This document shows, piece by piece, positions 11,641-22,806 of a DNA stretch of 64,000 nucleotides. The translations under genes and the position numbers were made by a program. How positions within the stretch are numbered: the first letter of the stretch is position 1; each line of letters opens with the position of its first letter. Below the pieces are notes generated by a model. It worked only from the letters and a program-made list of their open reading frames with translations, was not told where the DNA came from and did no database searches. The stretch is from Anarhynchus alexandrinus (lineage: Eukaryota; Chordata; Aves; Charadriiformes; Charadriidae): contig VUYV01000011.1 in assembly GCA_008711295.1 (NCBI GenBank), forward strand, positions 3,041,029 to 3,105,028, written 5' to 3'.

Positions 11641-14600
11641 GAGGTCAAGCTGTATCCTTAATCTATTTATTAATAGGAGCTGCTTTTATGAGCATAGACC
11701 CAACCGTGTTGGCTTAGCCCAGTTTCCCCCAGCCCAGTGTTTTCCACCTCCAGCAGCAGCCACAGTGGTGCCCAGCAACGAGTATGACAAACCTATAGTG
11801 ACTTCTCCCAGCTTCCAGTAATCTTTGGCTCATAAGTTGCTTGTGCCTGATGTAGCGTCTTTTTATTTCATTTGCAGTTTGCTGTAATTTGCTTTTAATT
11901 TGCCTCAGTACTTCACAGTAGAAGATGTTTAAATCTGGATGGCATCGGAGAGTGAGACTCGTAGTCAGTGAGAAGCTTGAGCAGGCACTGCATCTCATGT
12001 CTGCGTGAGTGCTTCAAGAGGGCTACTTCCTCCATAGAGTCTTTCTGCATGGGGTGTCAGGCCTTTAAGGAAAGAAGGCCTGGGCTAACTCATCCCTTCC
12101 CCTGGTATGTATCTTGTTGGAGCACATATGACCGTGGTTGTGCCTGAACAGTCTGGGCTGCCGGTAGGTGAGCGCTTTGGCCAGTGCTGGGAAGTAAAGC
12201 AATGCCAAGCTTTCTTTTCCATCCCCTGCATTTGACTCCAAACCTGGGCCCGGACATTAATTTGTGTCTGGTGTGGGTGGTAGGCAAACTTGTGCCCACT
12301 TTTCAAAACCAGTATAGAAGTAGCTATGATATCCTGCCTGTCATCGGATCCAGTTATGGGCTGATTTCTTTGCCTTCTGCTACAGCTTTCTCCTAATTAC
12401 AGAGAGTAAATGCAGGCAGTAGTTGGTCACACCATTGCCTGGCACAGGACGTACCCAGTCATCCTTAAATCCCACAACACACAGTTGGCAACCTGTGCAA
12501 ATAAACAGAGGGACCTGAGAGTTGCAACTCATACCTCTCTCAACCTTTCTAAGTCTGCATATTTTACAGAATAAGTTTTTCTTTTGAACGTTTATAGTTC
12601 ATCCAATATGCATTTATTCAAAGAATGATTGTCCTGTGTTATTGCTGTTCCAAACTTGTCCCAGGATATGAAAGTCCACAAGACTGAAAATAATGATGAA
12701 ATTCAGGCACTGAACTTCAAAGGTACAAAGAATTTAGGGAAACAGCTTGTGGAAGCAGAGCTTCTTGGTACAGTGAAGTCAGCGGTAGTTCTGTTACTGA
12801 CCTTCAGCAGGGACTGGATTTCATCTCTGAGGCTTAGCAGAGCCTTAAAATTCAGAAATGCTTTCTTGCTAACTTCCCTGAAGATCACCACTTGTAAGGT
12901 TTCTGGGAACATGACCTTCAGAACCTGACCGTAATCTTTCCATCCCAATATGGAATTAACCAGGAATAACAGAAAGCTGTGAATTGGGAGCAGAAAATAA
13001 GGTGGTGAGTCTGAACCAGAGTGGCCTTACTTCACCAGCCTAAACCAGGCACAGGACCTCTCTCCATTCAGCTGTAATTACAAAAGGAACCTGAGTGACT
13101 CGCTTAGCTCCAATGCTAACTTCTAGAAAGCTGAAGTGAAATGCAATGAATCCCCTCTTGGTGTAAGAAAGGATTAATTTTTTTTTCTTTTTAATAAAAT
13201 AATATTACTCGTTACTGTTTCCTACTCTGTAGCAGCTACTGGTGCATGTGCGAGACTTGCGAGTAGGATCATGCCCACCTCTTTGGAAGTGTTAGCTGTT
13301 TTCTGCATTTCTTCCCCTGTACAGTGGATGTTTTGACTCTTTAGAGAATTGTATAGAACTGTAGAGCAAGAGCATCATTTTGACAAGATCAGCATTGCTT
13401 CTATAAAAGATGAGTGCAAAGCTTATAGCCCGTGCTAGTCCTAAAATGGGTAGGCAGACAACACGCTGAATTTTGAAAAATTTAGAGAATTGTACTGGAA
13501 TTATGTGGGTGAAGTTGATGGAGAAAATCTGACATGGGACAATAAATTGAATAAATGAGACAATAGACCTTTGTCCACGGGAATCTGTGAGGAAGCAGAG
13601 GAGGGAGGCAGGTTCAGATGCAAAGTTTGTGGTAACTTTTTTGCCAGATGAGGGTTCTCCATCCATTTCATCTGCCCCGGAAAGACGAAGCACAGATGGG
13701 CCCTGGCAAATGAGCGGTGCAAATGTTTGACCATTTGTTGTTTTGTTTTTGTAGAGTGTCTCTGACAGAGCGTGGTGATTTGTGTGGCTGAGAAGCAGGT
13801 CTGACTTCTGCTGTTTGGATGTGTTGGGGTTCCTGCACCAGGCACGGGAGCAGTGACAGGCAGAGGCTGCCTGAGAGTTTGTGGGGAGACTTGGCAGTAA
13901 GGGGAGGTCTGAAGAATGTTTTGTATCAGGGACATGAGCCCTCTGCACCCTACAGCATGGGCGTCCTGACCCCGCACGCCTGGGTGATTCTTCGTTGCAT
14001 TGTACCAGCTTAGAGAAATGCCATCACAGGGGTAATTAAGTCAGTGTTTTTGCTAAGGCCGCAAGAAACTTTGAAGCTGCAATGAAAAACAGAGGAGTGG
14101 GACACACAGGGGAAGACTTCCCGGACTTTTCTCATCTGTAAACATGAAAGTGCAGGGTCTGGATGTCCTTACTGGTAACCTGAGTGAGTTACCAAACAAA
14201 CTGCGTTTTGCCAGTAAATGTGTGCTGCCCACTGGAATTGGTATCTCTGGATGATTTCCCTCTTAACTGTAGGCTTGGAATTAGTTTAGTGTGATTTAAG
14301 GTCTTCTGGACTCATTGGGCCTGGTTTTCTTAATTTGTTTAGGAGTTTTTGCCAATCTGAAAGAAAGAGCAACTTCATAGCCTCCCCTTGCCTTGCCAGG
14401 GGCATTTCATTTATTAAGCTTTTGATCTCCCAAACACACCTCTGGTGTGTGCTTGTCCGGTATGTACCATCCTGTGTTCAAGAAGGACCTCTCAGGTCGG
14501 CGGTTCACAAACCCACCGCTCTCTCCTTACACAGCCCTCTGGCAAGACTCAGGCCAGCGTTTGCAGACTTGCATCTTTGTGCATGTTGGTCCTAATTGAG

Positions 14601-15865
14601 GGAAGCATCTTTGTGCAGGGAAGCTCTTAAGGTGTGAAGTCCCATTGTCATAAACACTTACCTGAATTCGTCACATGCCTTCATGCTGTCCCGACTGGAG
14701 GTGGATTTAAGTAGAAGCTTACAGGCTTTTCTATAGCAAGGCTTGAGTACCCAAATGCACGCCACCTAAATAAAAAATAGATGAGCAAGTCACATCAGTG
14801 CCAGGAAATATTGGTCATTCTTTTATTAATGTTCACAGTGTGAGACACCACACTTCAAAAAGATGATTACCTCCCTCTTGGTCTCCCAGTCCTGCCTCTC
14901 TTTCAAGGTTTCTTTCTTGAACCTGTCAAGACAGATACACAGATGTTTCTGTCTCTATCCATTGTACAACTAAGCCAGTGCTGATTGAAGATGGACTAAT
15001 AGTTAGTCCTGGTCAAGAATGAGAGAGTTTAAGTGAAAAACATTCAAACTTTGTCATTTTTTAATCTACGTTTCAGAATGCTGATGTGTTTAGACCAGCT
15101 ACAGTAATGAGAGTTAATTATTTGCAGTGCCCCTCAGCACCTGGAGTAGCGTCTCACTTTCCATTGCCTTATGGTCCTTCCATGCCAGAGGCCCAGAACT
15201 GTGTCCCAGTTACTTCCAAAACTCTGCACCCCTTTTCCCTCCTTCCCTCAGCTCTTTATTTATTCCTTCATCTCCCCACCTCTTCTCCAGTCTGAGTCAC
15301 CGCCATGTGCTCTTCATCCATGTCTCTGTCTGTCATTCAGTGTTTGCCTTCAAACCTCCACACTTCAGTGCTTTGGGTTCAAGCTTGGAGTCATTGAGGC
15401 TCTCAGGAAAACAGAAATGGAAAGTGTTTTCTCGTAGGTGAAACAATGTATTTTTCTGTTCTCAGAAACAAACTATTTTAATTGCACCTTCCCCCTTGCT
15501 GGACTCATTGCCATTCCAAAAAGTCTGGCACCAATGATTAACCTTAATTAAAATGATGAGCAATTGAGAACAGGATACTTACTATGAAAAGTCAGGGAGT
15601 CATAACCATGCAGTGCTGTCAGCTGTCTCTGTGTATTTGTGTGCAGAGCTGGGATTAACCCCACTGAACATTAGGGATCCAAGAGCGATATATCTGAACT
15701 TCCTCAACGGGTTGTGGGGAGAGACAGTCAATGATTCACCCCCCCAAAGCTTGCCGTCCATGGTGGGGTAGACAGAGGAACCTCTCTCTCTAGCCATTAT
15801 ACAAGTTGAGAGACAAGTGTGACCAGTATCCCATCATATAAACTTCAGTGGGGTGAATATCATTT

Positions 15866-15906
15866 TGTGTGTATATATACACATACACACACGCCTACAC
15901 GCGCGC
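15866..15906. repeat. Alternating TG/TA/CA/CG tract with 16-bp palindrome
   Basis: Pyrimidine and purine alternate strictly from 15866 to 15894 through TG, TA, CA and CG steps. After one break (15895) they alternate again to 15906, ending in CGCGCGC. A perfect 16-bp palindrome, TGTGTATATATACACA, occupies 15868-15883. This is a composite dinucleotide microsatellite with the base pattern associated with Z-DNA and cruciform formation. The following 100 bp also contain short CA/TG runs. Confidence 0.8.
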
Positions 15907-16035
15907 TGTATATCTCTACATACACACGTCTGTGCGCCCGTTTTTTATAAATGTATCTGCATAGATGCGACACACAGCGCTCAGTGCATCCTTACGAGTA
16001 CCCGCATGGTTTTATACCCACGTGCACGTATTTTG

Positions 16036-16235
16036 TGAAGCCTTTGAGCTGTAACGCAGTCCCGCGGAGCTGTCTGCAGTTCACGTAACCTTAAGCGATG
16101 AACCCCTGCCCCTGCCTGGTGCTCCCTTTGCTTCGAACGCCGTGTGGGGCGTGCAGCAGCCTGCCTGGGGATGAGCTGGCACTGCGCGAGTAGCCGGCCG
16201 TCCCCGGCGCCGCGGGCTGCTTGCTCACGCCCTGC
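16036..16235. promoter_or_regulatory. CpG-dense intronic patch
   Basis: About 200 bp contain roughly 19 CpG by hand count, densest around 16180-16220 (GCGCGAG, CCGGCCG, CCCCGGCGCCGCGGG), in an otherwise CpG-poor intron. It could be a small regulatory element or alternative promoter, or a local GC-biased patch. I see no TATA box, first-exon reading frame or conserved binding-site cluster that would decide. Confidence 0.35.
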
Positions 16236-17639
16236 CTGATGTTACAGCTTTTCTAATAGCTCTTCGAATCATCCACCCTCCAAGACTGTCTGAAACGTGT
16301 AATACAGAGAGACAGACATCGTTACAGGCTGAAATAACACATAAAAGCGTATCTCCTCAGGAGCGCGTGAGGTCTGAGCGGTGCACATCCGCCTTTGCAT
16401 GCCGAGCAAGGAAACATGCTATTACTGATAATACTCGGCAGTTGTGCAAGGCTGAATCTGCTCGCTGGCATTTTTTATCTCTCACCTTTCCTGTGCAAAT
16501 TCCTTGCTGATTCTGGATGCTTGCTGTTTGTAGCTGTATGCATTTACCTCTGGTTTCCACATCCCAGGAAGAAGGTCACTTCCCTGTCCTTTCCATCCTT
16601 TCACCATCTGTTTTCCTCTTTTTTTTTCTTTACCCTTGTTTCCTTGACCCTGCAGTCTTTCCTTCAGGCTGTTGCAGCTCTGCCCTGAAACTATCTTGCT
16701 GGAAATGCCAGAAACTTGCATTTTCCTCTTGCAGAGTGATAGCAGTGTCCCTCATGTCGTCAATGTGCTTTTTGTTCACTCGCAGGAATCATGTTGGACT
16801 TGGCTTATTCCTGGGTGGATGTTGTGTGTTTGCTGAAGAGATGTTTGTTTCTCAAAAAAAGCGTTGCTGCTCCCTGCCACTGTCCAAAATCAATAGGCAA
16901 ACTCTGCCTGGTTTTGCACTGTTGTTTGCACTTTTTTACTCTTTCTTAGCATTTCTTACCCCTTCTTAAGGTTTTGTTCCTTAAAAAAAACAAGTAAAAA
17001 TTGACTGGCTGCAGACTTACACCTGAGCTCCCCGAAAAACATGCAATGTCAAGTTACTGCCAGGTGGATTTCATTTCACCTCCATGCACTGGGCTGAAAA
17101 TTGTAGTACTTTGGGAGGTGATTCAGAAGCAGGAGAGCCTGCCCTGCCCCAGGGCTGTCATGTCCGTAGGGTGGGAAGGTGGATGACTGGGCGCGGAAAT
17201 GGCTTCAGCAGATTTTTATCCACTGCCTGTGAAAGCCTGGAGTCACGGAGGTGCTTTTAAATTACCCCCCTTCAGCCTGACAGGACCACAGTGCTCCTGG
17301 GAGATTTCCAGGCAGGGCACCACTGACTCATCAGGGTCAGATTTCCTAAAGCTTCTAAAGATTTAGGAACAGAAATCTCCGTGGCAGCTTGGTAGGATTT
17401 GTGCTCCTTCATCACTGAAAACCTGCTCTGTGCTCCAGCTCAGTATTGACATCTGTAGGCTGGATTTTGGGAAGGGTGAACACCTGCAACCTGTAGGGAA
17501 GCGCTGACTCTTTGAGAAGGTGTCTGATGTCCAGGACCCCCTATGATGCGTATACCTTGGGTATTTGTGTTTTTCTAGTAATGATACATATCATTTGCAG
17601 TTCTTGCTCTTGCCCCATTGACTGCATAAGATCAAGCCC

Positions 17640-17828
17640 TTTGAGATTTCAAAACACACTGTAGATATTAAATATCTGAGCCTCATAACCTTTCTGTGGA
17701 TTAGCCAAGTGTTGTGAATGGGTAACTGAAGATATATCCCTGCTGAATTTGATGGAAAAAGGTTAAGTAACCCGCCTGAACTTGGAAGGGTGTTAGTAAT
17801 AAAGCCATCACTAAATCTCAGCCCCATC
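17640..17828 (-). mobile_element. MIR-like SINE relic
   Basis: Read on the + strand, the segment follows the reverse-complement MIR consensus in order: a GAGCCTCATAACC block, then GGTAACTGAAG, then AGGTTAAGTAACCCGCCTGA, then a degenerate region ending in AATCTCAGCCCC. The match is interrupted and diverged, as expected for an ancient copy. Exact ends are uncertain by tens of bases. Confidence 0.45.
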
Positions 17829-19860
17829 CATTGTTGGTTAGGCAGCGTTGTTCCTCTGCATAAGTCTGTCTCTTGCTTGAGATGCAGCTGAATAAAACAT
17901 GCTCTAATGTTGTCTGTGTCCTTGTTAGCCTGTGCTGACGAGGCATTTCTCTTTCTCCTTCAACATGCCATAATTGTTAGTATTCCCAGGCAGTTCCCAA
18001 CTTCCCGGTGTTAGTCTTGATTTGCCAGCTGGATGCATGCATTTATGCACACTAGGAATAAGTGCAGAGACCTCACCTTTGTTGCGCTTTCAGGCAGGAT
18101 GGCAAGACTGAGTGGGTAGCAGTGGGGACCAGAGCATCCTCCATTCAAAATAAAACACTTGAGTTTTCCACTTGGTAAGTTTCATCCTGCATTAGTGCTG
18201 CGACCAGCAGTGCTCTGTACACGTGCCCCGGCACTTGGACCTGCCAGGCTGTTGCCAGGCTTCGGCATCTGATGCGTCTTCCTTATTGCAAAGTATCTTC
18301 TTCTGCTCTGTAGTGCAATTGCACGTGACCAAAGGCCAGAGCCTTGTTCTTCACAGGCCTCTTATATCAAATGGATTTTCCTTGTGTTTTTATAACATCC
18401 CTCCACTGGGGAAAGGTAAGCCATAGGTCTGGAAGCACTCAGCTTTGAGTTTCAGGCCACCTCAAACAAGACCCCATCATGTAATACTGGAGACCTGCAG
18501 TTTCAGAGCAGAATTTTTTCATTTTTCATCTCTTTTTCTTCACATCCCCAAGCAGGAGTGGTCTTGGAAACAAATCTGGCCACTTCTAAAGCTTGGTTAA
18601 AAACAGCCATGAGGATAACCAACTGCCCTGTCCTGCCTTCATGCTTTGGCTGGGCCTTCTGGCGTGTCTGACCAAGATCAATCAGATGTCTCATGGGTTA
18701 GTATAACCAGTTCGCTGTAATGCACCTTCATTTAGCTCTGGTGCAGTTTTTCATCCATCATTCAAGATTGTTTGTCCTACTTTCAACTAGTAGAAGAGCC
18801 AGACAATCTCATTTTGCCAAACAGGTTTACAGCACCTCTAAGCAGCTTGGTCTATATTTATCCTGTGGCCTGTTTTCAACATAACTTAGCACAGGAGGAG
18901 GTGAACTCCAGCCTCTCTTCTTCCCCTGCTGGTTGTTTCTGGAGGCAATCTCAGAGTCATGTCACTTACAGCTGCTGACCCATCTCTGTGGGCTGGGGAC
19001 AGCTCTTTTGGCCTCTTTTGGTACCATCGAGCTCTAGAGTCTTAACAGCAAATTCATAGAACGTTTCTGCCTTGCATGCTTGTCTCATTGGTTTGAAGTC
19101 TTGCTTTGCAGTACACTTCAACATAATGTGGTTGTTTCCCGAATTGTACTTAACTATTGCTGCATGTGACAAGCGCTGGGTACCTGTGCCTTGCCGAGTT
19201 GTTAGCCAAGGTGCGCTGCAGTGAAGTCTTCTTCACGCAAATAGCCTCTCTGCCTTTTTTTTTCCAGACAGTTAATCAAACTTCTTTTCCTGTCAATCTA
19301 GGAGTAAATTGTTGTTTGGTTTTTGTTGTTTTTTTTTTTTTAAGCAAACTCTGCTTTTTCTGTTGACAGTGCTTAATGGAAAGCCTTATGAAGCACATTA
19401 ATCTGTTGTATTAGTGGGTGTTGAGTCTGTAGATTTTCACTGCTTGAATTTGTGTGCGTTGACACAAATGTGTCATGAGCCCTAACCACACTGTTTGAGG
19501 TGCTGTGCAAACACGTGTCACGGACACTCTCCCAGCCACAGAGCACTTATCTACTCAGTGTTATGGTTTTGCACACGTGGGCCAAATTCTGCTCTTGTAC
19601 GCGTGGCAAAAAAATTACATTGGCTGACTCTAGGTACTATCTACTTGTCTAAATTCATTGGAACCTACTTGACATTTGCAGTAAAGACATGCTGTTTCCT
19701 TTCTTCTCAGGTAAGTAGCTAGGAGTGATGCTTTCCTTTTGTATTCCCTTCCGCCTGCCAGGACTGTTTTGCCTCCTCTTGCTTGGTAGTTTAGGTGTTT
19801 GAGGCCATGTTTTGCACTTGACTTTTCTAAGTGCTTCTCCCTCCCTGTTTCCTTTTGCAG

Positions 19861-19952
19861 GCGCTGGTTCGGCTTCCTCCTCACATTTCACAGTGCGATG
19901 AAGTCTTCAGGTTCTTCGAGGCTCGCCCAGAAGACCTTAACCCTCCAAAAGA
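19861..19952 (+). CDS. SH3PXD2A: SH3PXD2A (TKS5) PX-domain exon B
   Basis: This is an internal coding exon of 92 nt, preceded by TTCCTTTTGCAG and followed by a GTAAGTGC donor. It starts in phase 0 with [19 protein letters not shown], continues [11 protein letters not shown], and leaves two bases (GA) of a Glu codon for the next exon. This corresponds to about human TKS5 residues 103-133, the last helices of the PX domain and the start of the linker toward SH3-1. The [19 protein letters not shown] and DLNPPKE segments agree with SH3PXD2A. SH3PXD2B differs here (QLPPYIS, FFETRP). The join from exon A reads DEYCR-ALVRL with no frame change and no stop. In mammals the next segment is alternatively spliced (a 28-residue insert); no equivalent was found in this window. 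Confidence 0.97.
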
Positions 19953-21067
19953 GTAAGTGCTGCTCAGTTCTTTTTGATTAGCTGGAAGGAAAAGGTCATT
20001 TGGTTTTATTACTGCTGTAGGTGTGGGAACAGATTTTGTAGCTTTCAAGCACTACCTAGAAAATGCCCAGCAATTACGTACAACCACGTCTGGTGCGTGG
20101 AGGACAAGGGAGTCGAGCAACCCTTAGACACAATTTTCCGCCATCCTCCGCCCACCTTTGCATTGTTTCTTGCTGATGGTTCTAATGAGGGAACCTCCCC
20201 TGGCTTGTGGGTTTTACCTGATAATTATCACCAAAGAGTCATTTAGTTCCCAAAAGCATTGGCTCAGCAGCAGGGGGAAATCCTGCCAGTGAGCACTTGG
20301 CTTATAATTACCAGCTGCTTCTTTAAATGTACTCCTGCCCAGAGATACTTAGTTATCTGAAGGGAGCAAGATTGTGGTCCAGATCCAAAATTGTCTCTAG
20401 AGAGTCTATTCTTTCTGAGCAGGAAGCCAAGAAAAGGCTGGGAAAAGAGTTCCCATTGAACACGAAACAGAATCATAGCCTTTACCTTGGAGCAGACAGG
20501 CTGATTCACGCTGATGCCGTCAGGGTTCAGAGGACTAATTTATCCAGGGAAAGCGTTGGCAAGGAGGGTATTTACAAGCAACTGTGCTGCCTCGCCTGAT
20601 ATTTCCTTTTCTCCGTCATAACGAACAGGATATATTTTATTGTGCTCCACAATAAGGTTTTGACTTGGTCCCATTGTGTTGTGTGCTGTTTTGTTACACA
20701 ATTTGAACCTTGATTGCAGGCTGTGTTACTGTAATTTGCTTTCTCCAGTGTTTGCACAGCCCGTTGGGTAAGGGGAAATTGATGTAAAGCTTTTGGGTTT
20801 TGAGCACTTCAGTGCACACTAACCTGTAGTTAGCAGAAAGATTTGTATTGGCTTCAGCCGTCTGTTCCTGTGCTGGTGTAGAGAAGAGGACCTTTGCAGT
20901 TTGATTTCTCAAACTTTGTCTCTTGCACACACATGGTTTTATACAAGAGGACGTATTAGCATTTGTACTAAAGAAAACACTGCTAGTGTAGCTGAGAGTG
21001 AAGTCTTTTTGTTTTTTGAATGAGAAAAAGAGCAGTTTTAAAATCAACGGTCTGGAAAAAGAGCTGC

Positions 21068-21084
21068 TTTTTTTTTTTTTTTTT
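21068..21084. repeat. Poly-T tract (T17)
   Basis: Seventeen consecutive T residues are followed by CTAG. As a + strand RNA this resembles a polypyrimidine tract with a TAG acceptor. As a minus-strand A17 it could be the tail of a retrotransposed copy, but the neighbouring sequence shows no recognisable retro-element or retrogene. Confidence 0.9.
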
Positions 21085-22777
21085 CTAGCCAGCCTTGTTT
21101 TGGAAAAATGTCTGGGGTGAATAAATACAGTTGCATGTTCATTGTTAAATACATATTGCAAATTTTGAAACCATTGCAGCAGGATATGCCTACACTCTGA
21201 GACCCACTGACCATCACAGTTTCCATTTAGGGTCCGTAAGAAGGTTTGCAAAGGTTGCTTGATCCCACAACACCCCTCTGATACAAGGAGACATCCTCAT
21301 GTGACAGGCAGAAACAGACACCAAGAAGAGGAGTGGGGTCCCCAGGGAGACCTGGGAGTCTCTCCCATAAGGGAGAGTTCACCTGGAGGATCTCAAATGG
21401 ACCGTGGGAGTCTACTTGAAACGCTGTTGAACACTCCTGTCTGCTTTCTGTACTGATACAGACCCTGAGTAAAATAGTCAGGATTGGACCTCCACATGAC
21501 AGGGAATGGGGATCAAGGCCTGGGTTGGCACTGGGCATTATGGCTTTCTTTCTCTTTTCCCTCCTACAAGTTATTGAGGGCCTTTTGCTGAGCTCCCTGT
21601 TCGGCAGCCTTGCCGCAATTTTCGAGTTATCCATTTGCTCCCCCCATGGTAAAACAAAAAAGACTAAATTTTCTCAGCCCAAGCCTTACATCTTATTCCA
21701 ACCTAGTAATAAGTGTGATTTATTTCCCTGGAAAATGTAGAGCAATAACCTGATTAAATCTCACTTCACTAATGTCTGCAAGACATTAATCTAGCTGGGT
21801 TTAAACAAATCCTACCTCGTCTTCTGTAAGCAAACAGATCTTAGGGAAGGTGTCTAGGGTTTCTGCTGGGAGTGCTTCACAAAAGATGTATTGTTGAAAC
21901 TGAAGATTAGTCTCTACAAAAAGATGATGTAAAAGCCAACGGAAACATCTTAGTGTTTTTCTTCTGTGAACTGAGGGGGAAGGGAGGAGATCTGGGGCTC
22001 ACTGGACCACTGTGTAGGGTCTGGGGGAAGGACACCTCCAGGGCGATTCTCAGCCTCAGCAGTCACTGCAGGAAGGAACACAATCAGCCAGAGAAAACTC
22101 CAATTTATTCCCTCGTTTTGCTACTCTGCCAGGCCCCTCCAGAAACAGTGAGGCAGTGGTGCCCAAGCCCTATGAATTCAGTCTTCCCTGGACCTCATGA
22201 TCCATCATTCATCTCACTGAGGGTGGTAAGGATGTAGCCTGGGGGCAGCATCTAGACTACCCTAATTATTTTATCTTTTTCTTCAGCTGGTTCTTTTAGC
22301 TCTCAGTGCAAAGGTGGTTCGTGTATTGATATATCAGCACAGACATGGCATTCAACTGGCTGGGTTAAAGGAGAGCAAATATTGCCAAGTGGGTACTCAG
22401 CCACCAAGGGATGGCTTGTGCCACCTTCATGTCTTTCCTCTGTTCACAATGAGATGATCTTTAATTTTGTGATCCCTGCTCTGTTTTTCTGCAGCAGCTC
22501 AGCCTCATAAGACAAAGCCTGATCTAGAGTTTAATTAATTCATTTTCAGGGGTGTAGCCTTAATCCCATGGGCATTTGGGCTGTTGGACCCAGAGAGTTC
22601 ATTGAGTTATTGCGTGTCAGCAGAGCAGTGACTGAGCACATGCTCCCAGCCAGAAGAACATGGGTGCTTAAACTTTGAGGGAGGTGTCACAAAAAAGCAT
22701 GATTTACCTCACAGCTGGAATGTGCAGAGAGGTATCCATGCCCTTAATTGCTGAGCCATTACTTGCGATGATGCACA

Positions 22778-22806
22778 TGCAGTAATTTATGTATTACTGC
22801 AGTAAT
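22778..22806. repeat. Nested palindromes built on CAGTAAT
   Basis: A perfect inverted repeat (TGCAGTAAT, 6-nt spacer, ATTACTGCA; 22778-22801) overlaps a perfect 14-bp palindrome (ATTACTGCAGTAAT; 22793-22806). The heptamer CAGTAAT therefore occurs three times in 29 bp, in direct-inverted-direct order. The sequence is directly visible. A role as a paired homeodomain-like (TAAT core) binding site or a small conserved regulatory element is only an inference. Confidence 0.7.

Larger units (their letters stand above)
10076..19860 (+). other. SH3PXD2A: SH3PXD2A intron between exons A and B (complete)
   Basis: This complete intron of 9785 bp is bounded by a GTAAGA donor and a CCTTTTGCAG acceptor. 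It holds a compact CpG island about 1 kb after exon A (about 11.1-11.35 kb), a 5'-truncated CR1 LINE tail in antisense (about 11.46-11.64 kb), an alternating purine-pyrimidine tract (15866-15906), a second CpG-dense patch (about 16.04-16.24 kb), a MIR-like relic (about 17.64-17.83 kb) and a T13 tract near 19.33 kb. In the remaining parts (11.65-15.85, 16.25-17.6 and 17.85-19.86 kb) I see only unremarkable intronic sequence. The open frames in 13.3-14.0 kb are unremarkable and match nothing I recognise. Confidence 0.9.

Noticed and set aside
21060..21090. Retrogene tail signalled by A17 on the minus strand
   Set aside because: No spliced-gene-like coding sequence or target-site duplication was found next to the tract.
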